Shown here: in pieces, positions 23,046 to 32,111 of the stretch
Numbering within the stretch: position 1 is the first letter of the stretch
Layout of the letters: each line of letters begins with the position of its first letter
From: an uncultured Subdoligranulum sp.
GTDB lineage: Bacteria > Bacillota > Clostridia > Oscillospirales > Ruminococcaceae
Reading direction: 5' to 3'
DNA length: 43,377 nucleotides
NCBI GenBank assembly: GCA_900545545.1
Contig: UQZO01000016.1
Span: forward strand, 1-43,377
Made by a program: the position numbers and the translations under genes
The notes under the pieces: generated by a model
Told to the model about the DNA's origin: nothing
The model's input: only the letters and a program-made list of their open reading frames with translations
Databases searched by the model: none

Positions 23046-24920
23046 ATGCAGACGTTAAAAACCATAAACTGGAAGAAAGTTTTCCTCGGGGCGGTACTGC
23101 CCTGTGTGCTGGCCATCGCGGCGGCGTTCATCGCCCGGTACCAGCTGGAACTGTCCGACGGCGTTACCCCCGACTACCTGGCCGGGCAGTGGCCGGTGTA
23201 CGCGCCGCTGAACGCCATGACCGCCTTCTGCCTGACGCTCATCCTCTTTGCCCTGATGGGCCGCTGGTGGCTGGCCACCGGCATTTCGGGGGTGCTGTTC
23301 ACCATCGTGGCGCTGGTCAACTACTACACCCGCGACCTCCACGGCTCGGCCCTGATGCCCCAGGATATCATGAACCTGGGCACCGCCGCCGAAGTCATGG
23401 GCAGCTATACGCTGAAAATCTCGGATACCGTGGTGACCATCGCCCTGTGCGTGCTGCCGGTGCTGGGCATCAGCGCAGTGCAGTGGTTCCTGACCAAAAA
23501 CGGCCCCAGGCGTGCCAGCTGGAAAGCCCGCGGCGTGCGGGTGGCAGCCTGTGCGGCGGCGATTTTCTGTGTGATGTACTTCGGCTATTTCGGCCCCAAC
23601 CCCATCAAGCCCAAGGCCACCTACGGCTGGGCCTGGCAGGAAACCTATTATAAATACGGGTACCTGGCGGGCACGGTGGAGGCTACCACCCTGATGTCCG
23701 ACCCCATCGTGCAGCCGGAGAACTACTCCGACCAGGCGGCCCAGGATGCCGCCGCCCTGGTGCAGGGTACATACGCCACCGCCGAAACCGCCCAGGAATA
23801 CCCCGACATCGTGCTCATCCTCTCCGAGAGTTTCTACGACTTTGACCTTGTCACCGACCTGCAGGCCGACGCCGAGATCATGCCGGTGACCAAAAACCTG
23901 GAAAACGCCGTCTACGGCCACACCGTCAGCCCCCACGTGGGCGGCGGCACCAACAACAGCGAGTATGAGATGCTCTCCAGCAACTCCATGACGCTGATGC
24001 CGTCCATCACGCCTTTCAACTGGCTGAACCTCTACGGCGCCAACAGCCTGGTCAGCTACACCAAGAGCCTGGGCTACACCACCATGGCTGCCCATCCCTA
24101 CACCAACTCCAACTATCGCCGGGATTCCGCATGGCGCGCCCTGGGCTTTGACGAAACCTATTTCCAGGACGATTTCTCCACCAAGGAATACTACGGCAAC
24201 CGCCCCTACCAGACCGACTCGGCGTCCTACAAGGATTTCGAGACGCTGTACGAGGCCATGCCCGCCGACCAGCCCCGGTTTGCCTTCCTGGTATCCATCC
24301 AGAGCCACGGCGACTATGATATGAACGATGCTTCGCTGGATACCGTCCATGCCGCCACCGATTACGGCGAGTACGATGAGCTGATGGACGAGTACCTGAG
24401 CTGCATGCAGAAAAGCGATGCCGCCGTGGCGGAACTGATGGAATACTTCACCAACCTGTACGAGGAAACCGGCCGCAAGGTGGTGGTGGCCCTGGCGGGC
24501 GACCATGCGCCCAGCTTTGTGGACCATGTGGCGGACAAGAGCATTGCCCCCCAGAACGAGCTGCAGATCCTGGAGCGCAGCACGCCCTTCTTTATCTGGG
24601 CCAACTATCCGCTGGAGAATACCGAGCTGGCCGTCAGCGACACCGATCCGCTGAACCGCATGGATATGGTGATGCTGGCACCCACCATCGCCCAGCAGGC
24701 GGGCCTGCCCCTGAGCACCTTCTACCAGTATCTGCTGGAGATGAAGGACGTGACCCCGGTCATTACCGGCGCCAACGATTACATGACCCCCGACGGTCAT
24801 ACCGCCGAGTTCGGCACCAACCCCGAGCTGGACCAGTGGGTCTACGGGTACCTGAACCTGGAATACAACAACGTGGGCGCCCACGCCAAGCGCGACCAGA
24901 CGCTGTTTGACGCCCAGTAA
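23046..24920 (+). CDS. LTA synthase family protein (sulfatase-fold phosphoglycerol transferase)
   Basis: The 624-residue protein has about five N-terminal membrane segments (residues 10-185) followed by an extracellular sulfatase/alkaline-phosphatase-fold domain. The metal site is visible in ILSESFYDF. The nucleophile is T302 in GGTNNSEYEMLSSNS, and further metal ligands are in ALAGDHAPSF. Family members polymerise glycerol-phosphate from phosphatidylglycerol onto lipids or glycans; this one could act in lipoteichoic acid or another phosphoglycerol-decorated polymer. AGGA lies about 9 nt before the ATG at 23046. A gene-end palindrome follows 4 nt after the stop. Confidence 0.9.
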   Translation: MQTLKTINWKKVFLGAVLPCVLAIAAAFIARYQLELSDGVTPDYLAGQWPVYAPLNAMTAFCLTLILFALMGRWWLATGISGVLFTIVALVNYYTRDLHGSALMPQDIMNLGTAAEVMGSYTLKISDTVVTIALCVLPVLGISAVQWFLTKNGPRRASWKARGVRVAACAAAIFCVMYFGYFGPNPIKPKATYGWAWQETYYKYGYLAGTVEATTLMSDPIVQPENYSDQAAQDAAALVQGTYATAETAQEYPDIVLILSESFYDFDLVTDLQADAEIMPVTKNLENAVYGHTVSPHVGGGTNNSEYEMLSSNSMTLMPSITPFNWLNLYGANSLVSYTKSLGYTTMAAHPYTNSNYRRDSAWRALGFDETYFQDDFSTKEYYGNRPYQTDSASYKDFETLYEAMPADQPRFAFLVSIQSHGDYDMNDASLDTVHAATDYGEYDELMDEYLSCMQKSDAAVAELMEYFTNLYEETGRKVVVALAGDHAPSFVDHVADKSIAPQNELQILERSTPFFIWANYPLENTELAVSDTDPLNRMDMVMLAPTIAQQAGLPLSTFYQYLLEMKDVTPVITGANDYMTPDGHTAEFGTNPELDQWVYGYLNLEYNNVGAHAKRDQTLFDAQ

Positions 24921-24924
24921 GTGT

Positions 24925-25036
24925 GTTCCTTCTTTGCAAAGAAGGAACCGAAGAAACTCTAAAGAAAAAGGCACGGTCATACGACCGTGCCTTTTGGGTT
25001 GGAGTTCTTTGCCCCGCTTTCTTGCAAGAAAGCGGG
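24925..25036. terminator. Gene-end module between convergent genes
   Basis: The unit is: palindrome 24925-24948 (arm GTTCCTTCTTTG), CGAAGAAACTCTAA, hairpin 24965-24995 (arm AAAAAGGCACGGTC), TTGGAGTTCTTTG, and palindrome 25013-25036 (arm CCCGCTTTCTTG) 7 nt from the nitroreductase stop. Confidence 0.85.
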
Positions 25037-25043
25037 AAAGCTA

Positions 25044-25784
25044 TCAGAGAAAATCCTTCAGATACACCGCGGCACTGCGGCTCATTTCCCGGGAGAAATC
25101 GCTCTCGTACTTGCGTTTGCAGAAGGCCTGCAGATACCGCTCAAAATCAAACTCCGGCACCCCGGCGCCCCGCTGGTTGAAATCCTGCCGCAGTTCGGCG
25201 TCGGTGCGGTCGCGGTAGGTGTTCTCGCACACCACCGCCTCCTCCCGGAATCGCACCGGCTTGGGCCGGGCTTTCTGCTGCGCGGTGGGGCGGCCGAACA
25301 CCAGCATACACGCCGGTACCACGTGGGGCGGCAGGGCCAGCGCCTGGCGCATTTCCTCAGCGTTTTCCAGCACATCCCCGATGTAACAGCTGCCGATGCC
25401 CAGGCTTTCCGCCGCCGTCACGGCGTTCTGCGCCGCGATGCAGGCATCGGCCAGGGCCAGCAGCAGGTCCCCGGCACCGGGGGCCCGCACCGTTTCCACC
25501 CCCGCCGCCCGGTAAGCCCGGGGCCAGCGGCGGCAGTCCGCCAGAAAGACCAGGCACAGTTTCGCCTTGGCGATGAAGGGCTGATGGTCGCACAGGTCGG
25601 CCAGCCGTTCTTTCAGCGCCGGGTCGGTGATATCCAGAATGGTGTACAGCTGCTGGTTGCCCGCCGTGGGCGCCTGAAACGCCGCCAGCAGAATGGCGGC
25701 GCGCTCGGCGGCGGTCACCGGTTCCTCGGTAAAGACCCGCACGCTCTTGCGGGCGGAAAGAGCCTGCAAAATCTCGTTTTCCAT
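25044..25784 (-). CDS. Nitroreductase family flavoprotein
   Basis: This 246-residue protein is of the NfsA/FRP-like nitroreductase type. The N-terminal FMN-binding pattern is LQALSARKSVRVFTEEPV, followed by AAFQAPTAGNQQLYTILDI. The central ESLGIGSCYIGDVLENAEEM block and a C-terminal extension (RDRTDAELRQDFNQRG...) are also present. It would be a cytoplasmic FMN-dependent NAD(P)H oxidoreductase; the physiological substrate is unknown. It starts one base after the flippase stop, so it is the last gene of a three-gene operon. Confidence 0.9.
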   Translation of the reverse strand: MENEILQALSARKSVRVFTEEPVTAAERAAILLAAFQAPTAGNQQLYTILDITDPALKERLADLCDHQPFIAKAKLCLVFLADCRRWPRAYRAAGVETVRAPGAGDLLLALADACIAAQNAVTAAESLGIGSCYIGDVLENAEEMRQALALPPHVVPACMLVFGRPTAQQKARPKPVRFREEAVVCENTYRDRTDAELRQDFNQRGAGVPEFDFERYLQAFCKRKYESDFSREMSRSAAVYLKDFL

Positions 25785-25785
25785 G

Positions 25786-27219
25786 TTACGCTCCTTTGCG
25801 GCGGAGGAACCGGCCCAGCAGCTTCTGGACCAGGCTGTAAACTTCCCGCACGTTGATGATGCAGAGTACGGCGGTGAGGGCCACCACCGGCAGCACCCAG
25901 GCCGAAAGGTTCATCAGGCACCAGATTTCCGCCAGCACCAGCACCAGGTTCAGCGCCAGCCAGGCGGGGTGGAAGTCGATGCGCAGAAGGCCACGGGTGG
26001 AGTAGGCCCGCAGCAGGAACACCAGCAGCAGGCTCAGGAAGCTGGCCGGGGTGACGCCCCAGGGTCCCCACAGCAGGATGAAAGCACCGTTGAGGATGAC
26101 GTTGAGCACCGCGCCCGCCAGCATGGTGACCAGCGAACCGGTGGAGCGCTTGTAGACCACATAGACGCTGTTGAGGAACTGGTTCAGGCAGGTGCACATG
26201 GAGCACAGCGTCAGGAAAGGCATGAAGGTCCAGCCGTCGTAGTACTCGGCCTTGAAAAGGTGCATCATGGGGCGGCAGAGCATGATGACCCCCGCCACAC
26301 AACAGAACATGGCGCTGGCGTAGACCCGGAAAATCTTGGAGAAGAATGCTTCCCGGTCCTGCTCCTCGGTGACGGCGGAAAGCTGCCACGCCTCATAGAA
26401 GATGCTGCCCATGATGGTGATGACCTGGGGCAGGAAATACCCCGCCGACAGCAGGCCCACCCAATAGTTGCCGCTGCGGCCCTGGTAGTCCTCGCACATG
26501 GCCTGCACAAAGAACATATCGCTGGCGTTGATGATCCAGAAGCTGATGGCCGCCGGAATCATGGGCAGGCAGTAGCGCAGCATATCGGCCCAGAGGGACT
26601 TGTCAAAGGCTTTGGGCTTGCAGTACCGCCAGCAGCCCCCCGCAAAGAACACGAACACCATGGAGGTCAGGTCGGCGCAGGCGTTGGCCAGCAGGAAACC
26701 CGTGGCCCCCATGTTGAACCAGCTTAAGAAAATCAGGTAATAGGCCAGCAGCGCGCCGGTGGTCATAACGCCGTCGATGGCCACCAGCCGGTTGAGCATC
26801 CGCGCCCGGATGAACTGGGTGCACAGCGTACGCAGGCAGCTGGCCAGCACGCAGAGGTAGAGCCAGGGCAGATACTCCGCCGCGTTGGGGATCAGCCGTA
26901 CCAGCGGCATGGCCACCAGCAGCAGGGCAAAGCCCGCAAAAATCGTCAGCCCGCCGTTCACAAAGACGCTGTCCTTGCGCACCGCTTTGTCCAGCCCGAA
27001 GCGGATCACCGCGTAGGAGACACCCAGGCTTACCACCGGGATCAGCAGGTTGGTGGCCTGCTGCAGCAGGCTGGAAACACCCATCACGTCGGGGGAATCC
27101 AGGGCGTAGCTCAGGTAGGGCCGGATGAAAAAGCTCAGCAGCTTGGAGCTGAAGTTGGACAGGGCAAACAACAGTGTGTTGTTCACCAGCGTGGTGTATT
27201 TTTTCTGTGAAGAAGCCAA
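25786..27219 (-). CDS. Oligosaccharide flippase (Wzx/MATE-like)
   Basis: The 477-residue protein has 12-14 hydrophobic segments from TLLFALSNFSSKLLSFFIRP to the end, with the polysaccharide-synthesis family layout (MOP superfamily). The loop after the first helix, RPYLSYALDSPDVMGVSSLLQQ, and the later AYYDGWT-type segment fit lipid-linked oligosaccharide flippases. It uses a TTG start at 27219 with GGAGG exactly 7 nt upstream; no better ATG is available. It lies between the YgjP-like protease and the nitroreductase. No glycosyltransferases are nearby, so its substrate is open. Confidence 0.88.
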   Translation of the reverse strand: MASSQKKYTTLVNNTLLFALSNFSSKLLSFFIRPYLSYALDSPDVMGVSSLLQQATNLLIPVVSLGVSYAVIRFGLDKAVRKDSVFVNGGLTIFAGFALLLVAMPLVRLIPNAAEYLPWLYLCVLASCLRTLCTQFIRARMLNRLVAIDGVMTTGALLAYYLIFLSWFNMGATGFLLANACADLTSMVFVFFAGGCWRYCKPKAFDKSLWADMLRYCLPMIPAAISFWIINASDMFFVQAMCEDYQGRSGNYWVGLLSAGYFLPQVITIMGSIFYEAWQLSAVTEEQDREAFFSKIFRVYASAMFCCVAGVIMLCRPMMHLFKAEYYDGWTFMPFLTLCSMCTCLNQFLNSVYVVYKRSTGSLVTMLAGAVLNVILNGAFILLWGPWGVTPASFLSLLLVFLLRAYSTRGLLRIDFHPAWLALNLVLVLAEIWCLMNLSAWVLPVVALTAVLCIINVREVYSLVQKLLGRFLRRKGA

Positions 27220-27249
27220 GATGCAACCTCCGTAATATGCGGCAACGGG

Positions 27250-27810
27250 TCACCGCAGCAGTCTGCGGCGCTGCCGGTAGTCGGGCAGCACCGCCTCCAC
27301 CGCCGCCCAGAAGGCCGGGCTGTGGTCGGGATGGGCGAAGTGGCAGAATTCATGTACCACAACATATTCCTGTGCAGGCAGCGGCGCCACACACAGCCGG
27401 CGGCTGAAAGCCAGCGTGCCGGTTTTCAGGCTGCAGGAACCCCACCGGGTGTGCATGTCCCGCACCGCAATGCGGGGAAAAGCACCCCCCGGGCAGCTGG
27501 CCGCAAACCGGGGATAGTATGCCCGGCAAAGGGCCGTCATCTGCGCCAGGGCTTCCGCCTTGGGGGGCAGCGCCGCGTCGGCGGCTGCATCCCACCGGGC
27601 GTGCTCCGCCGCACGGGCCCGGGCCGATGCCACCCACCCGGCGCGGGAGGCCACAAAGGCATCCACCACCGCCGCAGGCACCCGCGGCGACGCACTGGCC
27701 GCCACCGAGCCGTCCGCCCGCACCCGCAGGTTGATGTTGCGCACCCGGCGGCGGGTGAGGGTATACTCCACCCCCGCGGCCCGGCGGTGTTCGGTTTTGG
27801 TTGTGCTCAC
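27250..27810 (-). CDS. YgjP/SprT-like zinc metalloprotease
   Basis: The 186-residue protein has the M48-like YgjP domain. The zinc motif HEFCHFAHPDHSPAFW (HExxH plus downstream H/D) and the preceding MHTRWGSCSLKTGTLAFSRRL are typical. The N-terminal half includes TRRRVRNINLRVRADGSV. A GTG start at 27810 is chosen: a promoter -10 lies at 27847-27852, so an upstream GTG at 27855 would be outside the transcript. The role of the family is poorly known. Confidence 0.85.
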   Translation of the reverse strand: MSTTKTEHRRAAGVEYTLTRRRVRNINLRVRADGSVAASASPRVPAAVVDAFVASRAGWVASARARAAEHARWDAAADAALPPKAEALAQMTALCRAYYPRFAASCPGGAFPRIAVRDMHTRWGSCSLKTGTLAFSRRLCVAPLPAQEYVVVHEFCHFAHPDHSPAFWAAVEAVLPDYRQRRRLLR

Positions 27811-27846
27811 CGCAGCTCGCCCCGCTTTCCTGCAAGATACGCCCTT

Positions 27847-27875
27847 ATTGTACACGCATCAGGGGCAAAGTGCAA
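27847..27875 (-). promoter_or_regulatory. Promoter of the ygjP-flippase-nitroreductase operon
   Basis: On the minus strand, TTGCAC (27875-27870), a 17-bp spacer and TACAAT (27852-27847) lie about 37 bp before the GTG start. The site is only nine bases from the 3' end of the araC gene. Confidence 0.6.
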
Positions 27876-27883
27876 CCGTGGCC

Positions 27884-28753
27884 TCAGGTGCCCCGCACCG
27901 CCTGGATGTACTGCCGCGGCGTCTGGTTGTACTCGGCCTTGAACGCCCGGTAAAAGTTGGCGTAATCGCCGAAACCGCAGTACTGGCAGACCTCATTCGG
28001 CGGCACGCCGCCTGCCAGCAGCTGCTTGGCGTTCAGCAGCCGCTTTTGCAGAATATAACGGTGCACCGTGGTGCCCACCTGGGCATCGAACTTGCGCAGC
28101 AGGTGGTATTTGCTGATGAAGAATTTCTCCGCCAGCTGGTCCAGGGTCAGCGTTTCGCTGTAGTGCTCGTTGATGTAGTGCAGCACCGCGTCCACCACCT
28201 GGTCGCTGGTGCCCACGGGGCGGCTGTCCCCCCGCTCGGCGGCGGCACGGTTCAGCCCGATCATCAGTTCCACCAGGGCGCTCTGGGCCAAAAGGTCGCT
28301 GCCGTACTCCTTGGAGGCCCGCAGCGAACACAGCCGCTCGATGGAGGCGCGCATCTGCGCCCCCGCCGCCCCCGGCAGCCGCAAAAGGTTCGTGTGGGTG
28401 GAAACGCTGGTATCAAAGCAGCGGGTCAGGCTGGTGCGCGGGGTGGAAAGATGTTCCAGGTAGGGCCGCGCCACCCACAGCACAATGCGCTCGTAGGCGT
28501 CGGCGTCGGTGGCAATGCGGGCCTGGTGCAGTTCCAGCGGGCTGGTCAGCATCCAGTCCCCGGGACGCATGCGGTAGATTTTGTTTTCCACAATGTATTC
28601 CACGCGGCCCCGCAGCAAAAGATACACCTCGTAGAAATCGTGGTGGTGCAGCTCCACCTCATTCAGATAGGTAGAGCGATACCGGTAGATCTCGTAGTCC
28701 GCGGCGATCATCGTCTGGCGGCGGGTATAGGGGTTGTAGTTGGAGCTTGCCAT
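27884..28753 (-). CDS. AraC-family transcriptional regulator
   Basis: The 289-residue regulator has an N-terminal cupin-like sensor (HHHDFYEVYLLLRGRVEYIVENKIY, then RPGDWMLTSPLELHQ) and a C-terminal double HTH (LTLDQLAEKFFISKYHLLRKFDAQVG; VCQYCGFGDYANFYRAFKAEYNQTPRQYIQ). The start at 28753 has a run of G (28764-28770) as ribosome site. It is divergent from uxuB and very likely regulates the uxu genes in response to a sugar acid (inference from position). Confidence 0.93.
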   Translation of the reverse strand: MASSNYNPYTRRQTMIAADYEIYRYRSTYLNEVELHHHDFYEVYLLLRGRVEYIVENKIYRMRPGDWMLTSPLELHQARIATDADAYERIVLWVARPYLEHLSTPRTSLTRCFDTSVSTHTNLLRLPGAAGAQMRASIERLCSLRASKEYGSDLLAQSALVELMIGLNRAAAERGDSRPVGTSDQVVDAVLHYINEHYSETLTLDQLAEKFFISKYHLLRKFDAQVGTTVHRYILQKRLLNAKQLLAGGVPPNEVCQYCGFGDYANFYRAFKAEYNQTPRQYIQAVRGT

Positions 28754-28805
28754 GCAGGATTTTCCCCCCCTTTTCTGCGGCAATTTTCCACGTCTTTTTG
28801 TATAT

Positions 28806-28881
28806 AGTATACTTTACCGCAACTTTTACAATCTTTCAAGCAATCACGGCCATTTTCCTAATAAAAATTGCGCGGTATACT
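28806..28881. promoter_or_regulatory. Divergent araC / uxuB control region
   Basis: Candidate -10 hexamers are TATACT on the minus strand (28811-28806) for the regulator and TATACT on the plus strand (28876-28881) for uxuB. Neither has a good -35, which fits activator dependence. AAAGGAG stands 8 nt before the uxuB ATG. I could not define a clear AraC operator. Confidence 0.5.
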
Positions 28882-28943
28882 GAAATCAACGCGGATGGTA
28901 CCGAATACATCCTCCACGCACCAACACAAAGGAGCAAACCGCT

Positions 28944-30557
28944 ATGCAGATGAATGCCTCTTCCATCGTCAACCAGAAAGCCGAGTGGGAAAAGCTGGGC
29001 GTCAAGCTGCCCCAGTTCGACCACGCCGCCATGACCGCCGCCACCAAGGAACACCCCGTCTGGGTGCACTTCGGCGCCGGCAACATCTTCCGCGGCTTCA
29101 TCGCCGCCCTGCAGCAGAAGCTGCTCAACGAGGGCTTGGCCGACCGCGGTATCATCGCAGCCGACACCTTCGACTACGATATCATCGACAAGATCTACAC
29201 CCCCTACGACAACCTGACCATGATGGTCACCCTGAACCCGGACGGCTCCACCAGCCGTGAGATCATCGGCTCTGTGGCCGAGGGTCTGCGCGCCGATTCC
29301 TCCGACGCTGCCATGATGGCCCGCTTCAAGGAGATCTTCACCGATCCCGGCCTGCAGATGATCTCCTTCACCATCACCGAGAAGGGCTACGCCCTCTACC
29401 GTCCCGACGGCAGCCTGATGCCCGTCGTCCAGGCCGATATGGACGAAGGCCCCGCCCATGCCCGCCATGCCATGAGCATGGTGGCCGCCCTGCTGCTGGA
29501 GCGTTTCAACGCCGGCAAGTACCCCCTGGCCGTGGTCTCCATGGACAACTGCTCCCACAACGGTGAGAAGCTGCAGGCCAGCGTCATGACCGTGGCCAAG
29601 GCCTGGGCCGAGAAGGGCTTTGTGGGCCAGGACTTCATCGATTACCTGACCGACGAGAGCAAGATCACCTTCCCCTGGTCCATGATCGACAAGATCACCC
29701 CGCGCCCCCACAAGATCGTGGAGGAGTCCCTGGCGAAGGACGGCATCGAGGATATGGCTCCCATCGTCACCAGCAAGAACACCTTCATTGCGGCCTTCGT
29801 CAACGCCGAGCGCCCGCAGTACCTGGTGGTGGAGGACAAGTTCCCCAACGGCCGCCCCGCTCTCGAGAAGGCCGGCGTCTACATGACCGACCGCGAGACC
29901 GTCAACAAGACCGAGCGCATGAAGGTCACCACCTGCCTGAACCCGCTGCACACCGCCATGTCCGTCTACGGCTGCATGCTGGGCTACACCCTCATCTGCG
30001 ATGAGATGAAGGACGCCGACATCGTCGCCCTCATCAAGCGCCTGGGCTACGTCGAGGGCCTGCCCGTCGTCGTCAACCCCGGCATCCTGGAGCCCAAGGC
30101 CTTCATCGACGAAGTTGTAGAGCAGCGCCTGCCCAACCCCTTCATGCCCGACGCCCCCCAGCGTATCGCCACCGATACCTCCCAGAAGGTGGGCATCCGC
30201 TTCGGCGAGACCATCAAGAGCTACATCGCCGAGGGCCGCGACCTGAACACCCTGGTTTCCATTCCTCTGGCCATCGCCGGCTGGCTGCGTTACCTGCTGG
30301 CTGTGGATGACAACGGCAACGCCTTTGAAGTTTCCGCCGATCCCCTGAAGGACGATCTGCAGGCCAAGCTCGCCGGCATCGAAGTGGGCAAGCCGGAAAC
30401 CTACAACGGCCAGCTGAAGGAGATCCTCTCCAATGCTTCCATCTTCGGCACCGATCTGACCCAGACCGTGCTGGCTGACAAGATCGAGAAGTACTTTGTG
30501 GCCGAACTGGCCGGTGCCGGTGCTGTCCGTAAAACGCTTCATGACGCCTTGGCCTAA
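28944..30557 (+). CDS. uxuB: Fructuronate reductase / mannitol dehydrogenase family
   Basis: The 537-residue polyol-dehydrogenase-family protein has a Rossmann start VHFGAGNIFRGFIA and the catalytic pattern KVTTCLNPLHTAM (K, N, H). It would reduce D-fructuronate to D-mannonate with NADH in the cytoplasm. The neighbour uxuA, which takes D-mannonate onward, supports fructuronate rather than mannitol as substrate. The start at 28944 has an optimal ribosome site. A tagaturonate reductase role is a less likely alternative. Confidence 0.9.
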   Translation: MQMNASSIVNQKAEWEKLGVKLPQFDHAAMTAATKEHPVWVHFGAGNIFRGFIAALQQKLLNEGLADRGIIAADTFDYDIIDKIYTPYDNLTMMVTLNPDGSTSREIIGSVAEGLRADSSDAAMMARFKEIFTDPGLQMISFTITEKGYALYRPDGSLMPVVQADMDEGPAHARHAMSMVAALLLERFNAGKYPLAVVSMDNCSHNGEKLQASVMTVAKAWAEKGFVGQDFIDYLTDESKITFPWSMIDKITPRPHKIVEESLAKDGIEDMAPIVTSKNTFIAAFVNAERPQYLVVEDKFPNGRPALEKAGVYMTDRETVNKTERMKVTTCLNPLHTAMSVYGCMLGYTLICDEMKDADIVALIKRLGYVEGLPVVVNPGILEPKAFIDEVVEQRLPNPFMPDAPQRIATDTSQKVGIRFGETIKSYIAEGRDLNTLVSIPLAIAGWLRYLLAVDDNGNAFEVSADPLKDDLQAKLAGIEVGKPETYNGQLKEILSNASIFGTDLTQTVLADKIEKYFVAELAGAGAVRKTLHDALA

Positions 30558-30641
30558 GGCCTGCGGCTCTCAAAGAGGGGAACAGTCCCGCACGGCAATT
30601 GCCTGACGGGCCTATTCCCCCCTTTGGATTCCCCCTCGACA

Positions 30642-30810
30642 AAATTTTACCCAAAACCGCGCACTCGGCCTGCGGGCCTCGCACACAATTTTGGGCAAAA
30701 TTTCCCTGGCGGTGTCCGGGCCGTCGGCGCATGTCCGCCGACCCGGACGGATTGAAAAAATCCCCCGCAAATTTCCCGGCAGGCTGTAGGGCGGGGTCTT
30801 GACCCCGCCG
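30642..30810. repeat. Hairpin-rich uxuB-uxuA spacer with a REP palindrome
   Basis: The 314-bp gap contains a 15-bp inverted repeat with one mismatch (AAATTTTACCCAAAA at 30642-30656; TTTTGGGCAAAATTT at 30689-30703), a strong GC hairpin (30714-30748, GTCGGCG/CGCCGAC plus outer GTCCGG/CCGGAC) and a GTAG REP (30786-30810). No gene is seen. The region could terminate or process the uxuB transcript. Confidence 0.7.
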
Positions 30811-30871
30811 CGGGCAATGCTGGTTATTGCCAACGTATACTTTTGAAAATTCACATACAAGGAGGTCTTTT

Positions 30872-31975
30872 ATGTCCATGAAAATGGGATGGCGCTGGTA
30901 TGGTGAGGGCAACGACCCCATCACCCTGGGCGACATCAAACAGATTCCCGGTGTAGAGAGCATCGTCTGGGCGCTGCACAGCAAGATGCCCGGCGAGATC
31001 TGGGAAGAGGATGAAATCAAGGAAGCGGTGGAGCACATCCAGTCCTACGGCTTCTCCGCCGAGGTCGTGGAGTCCGTCAACGTCCACGACGACATCAAGA
31101 TCGGCCTGCCCACCCGCGACCAGCTGATCGAGAACTACAAGCAGTGCATCCGCAACCTGTCCAAGTACGGCGTCAAGGTGATCTGCTACAACTTCATGCC
31201 CATCTTTGACTGGACCCGCACCGACCTGTTCCACCCGGTGGGCGACGGTTCCACCGCCCTGTTCTACCAGAAGGACATGATCCAGGACGACTACAAGGCC
31301 ATGGCCGAGTACATCCTGAACTTCACCGAGAAGTACAACATGACCTTCCCCGGCTGGGAGCCTGAGCGCATGGCCAAGCTGGACGAGCTGTTCAAGGCTT
31401 ACGCCCCTGTCACCAAGGAAAAACTGTGGGAGAACCTGAAGTATTTCCTGGAAGCCCTCATGCCCACCTGCCACGAGTGCGACGTCAAGATGGCCATCCA
31501 CATGGACGATCCCCCGTGGGATATCTTCGGCCTGCCCCGTCTGCTGGTGGATGCCGAGAGCATCGACCGCTTCCTGACCATGGTGGATGATCCGTACAAC
31601 TGCCTGACGCTGTGCTCCGGCAGCCTGAACGCCAACCCCAACAACAACGTGGCCGCCATCGTGCGCAAGCACAGCGACCGCATCCCCTTTGCCCATATCC
31701 GCAACATCCATCACTTCCCCAACGGCGATTTCAGCGAGGCCGCCCACCGCGATTGCTGCGGCGAGACCGGCATCATCGACATCCTGCGCGCCTACCATGA
31801 GGGCGGCCATGACCTGGTCATCCGCCCCGACCACGGCCGTCAGCTGTGGGAGGAAGGCCCCGGCAACTGCCGCCCCGGCTACGGCAAGTATGACCGTGCC
31901 CTGGGTATCCAGTATATGCTGGGCGTCTGGGATCTCCTCGACCGCCTGGATGAGGAGAAGGCCGCTAAGGCCTGA
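30872..31975 (+). CDS. uxuA: Mannonate dehydratase
   Basis: The 367-residue enzyme begins MSMKMGWRWYGEGNDPITL and carries the UxuA blocks CYNFMPIFDWTRTDL, HMDDPPWDIFGLPR, LTLCSGSLNANPNN and RPDHGRQLWEE. It dehydrates D-mannonate to 2-keto-3-deoxy-D-gluconate in glucuronate catabolism. AAGGAGGTC is 6-7 nt upstream of the ATG at 30872. uxaC, kdgK and kdgA are not in the window. Confidence 0.97.
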   Translation: MSMKMGWRWYGEGNDPITLGDIKQIPGVESIVWALHSKMPGEIWEEDEIKEAVEHIQSYGFSAEVVESVNVHDDIKIGLPTRDQLIENYKQCIRNLSKYGVKVICYNFMPIFDWTRTDLFHPVGDGSTALFYQKDMIQDDYKAMAEYILNFTEKYNMTFPGWEPERMAKLDELFKAYAPVTKEKLWENLKYFLEALMPTCHECDVKMAIHMDDPPWDIFGLPRLLVDAESIDRFLTMVDDPYNCLTLCSGSLNANPNNNVAAIVRKHSDRIPFAHIRNIHHFPNGDFSEAAHRDCCGETGIIDILRAYHEGGHDLVIRPDHGRQLWEEGPGNCRPGYGKYDRALGIQYMLGVWDLLDRLDEEKAAKA

Positions 31976-31986
31976 TGTGAGGCTCT

Positions 31987-32105
31987 GTTCTTTTCTTGCA
32001 AGAAAAGAACCAAAAGAACTCTAACTAAAAATGCCTGGGAGGGTAACACCCTCCCAGGCATTTTTGATTGGAATTTCTTCGGTTCCTTCTTTGCAAAGAA
32101 GGAAC
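31987..32105. terminator. Gene-end module between uxuA and birA
   Basis: The unit is: palindrome 31987-32010 (11 nt past the uxuA stop), CAAAAGAACTCTAA, hairpin 32027-32065 (arm AAAAATGCCTGGGAGGGT), TTGGAATTTCTTCGG, and palindrome 32082-32105 (6 nt from the birA stop). Confidence 0.85.
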
Positions 32106-32111
32106 AAAACT

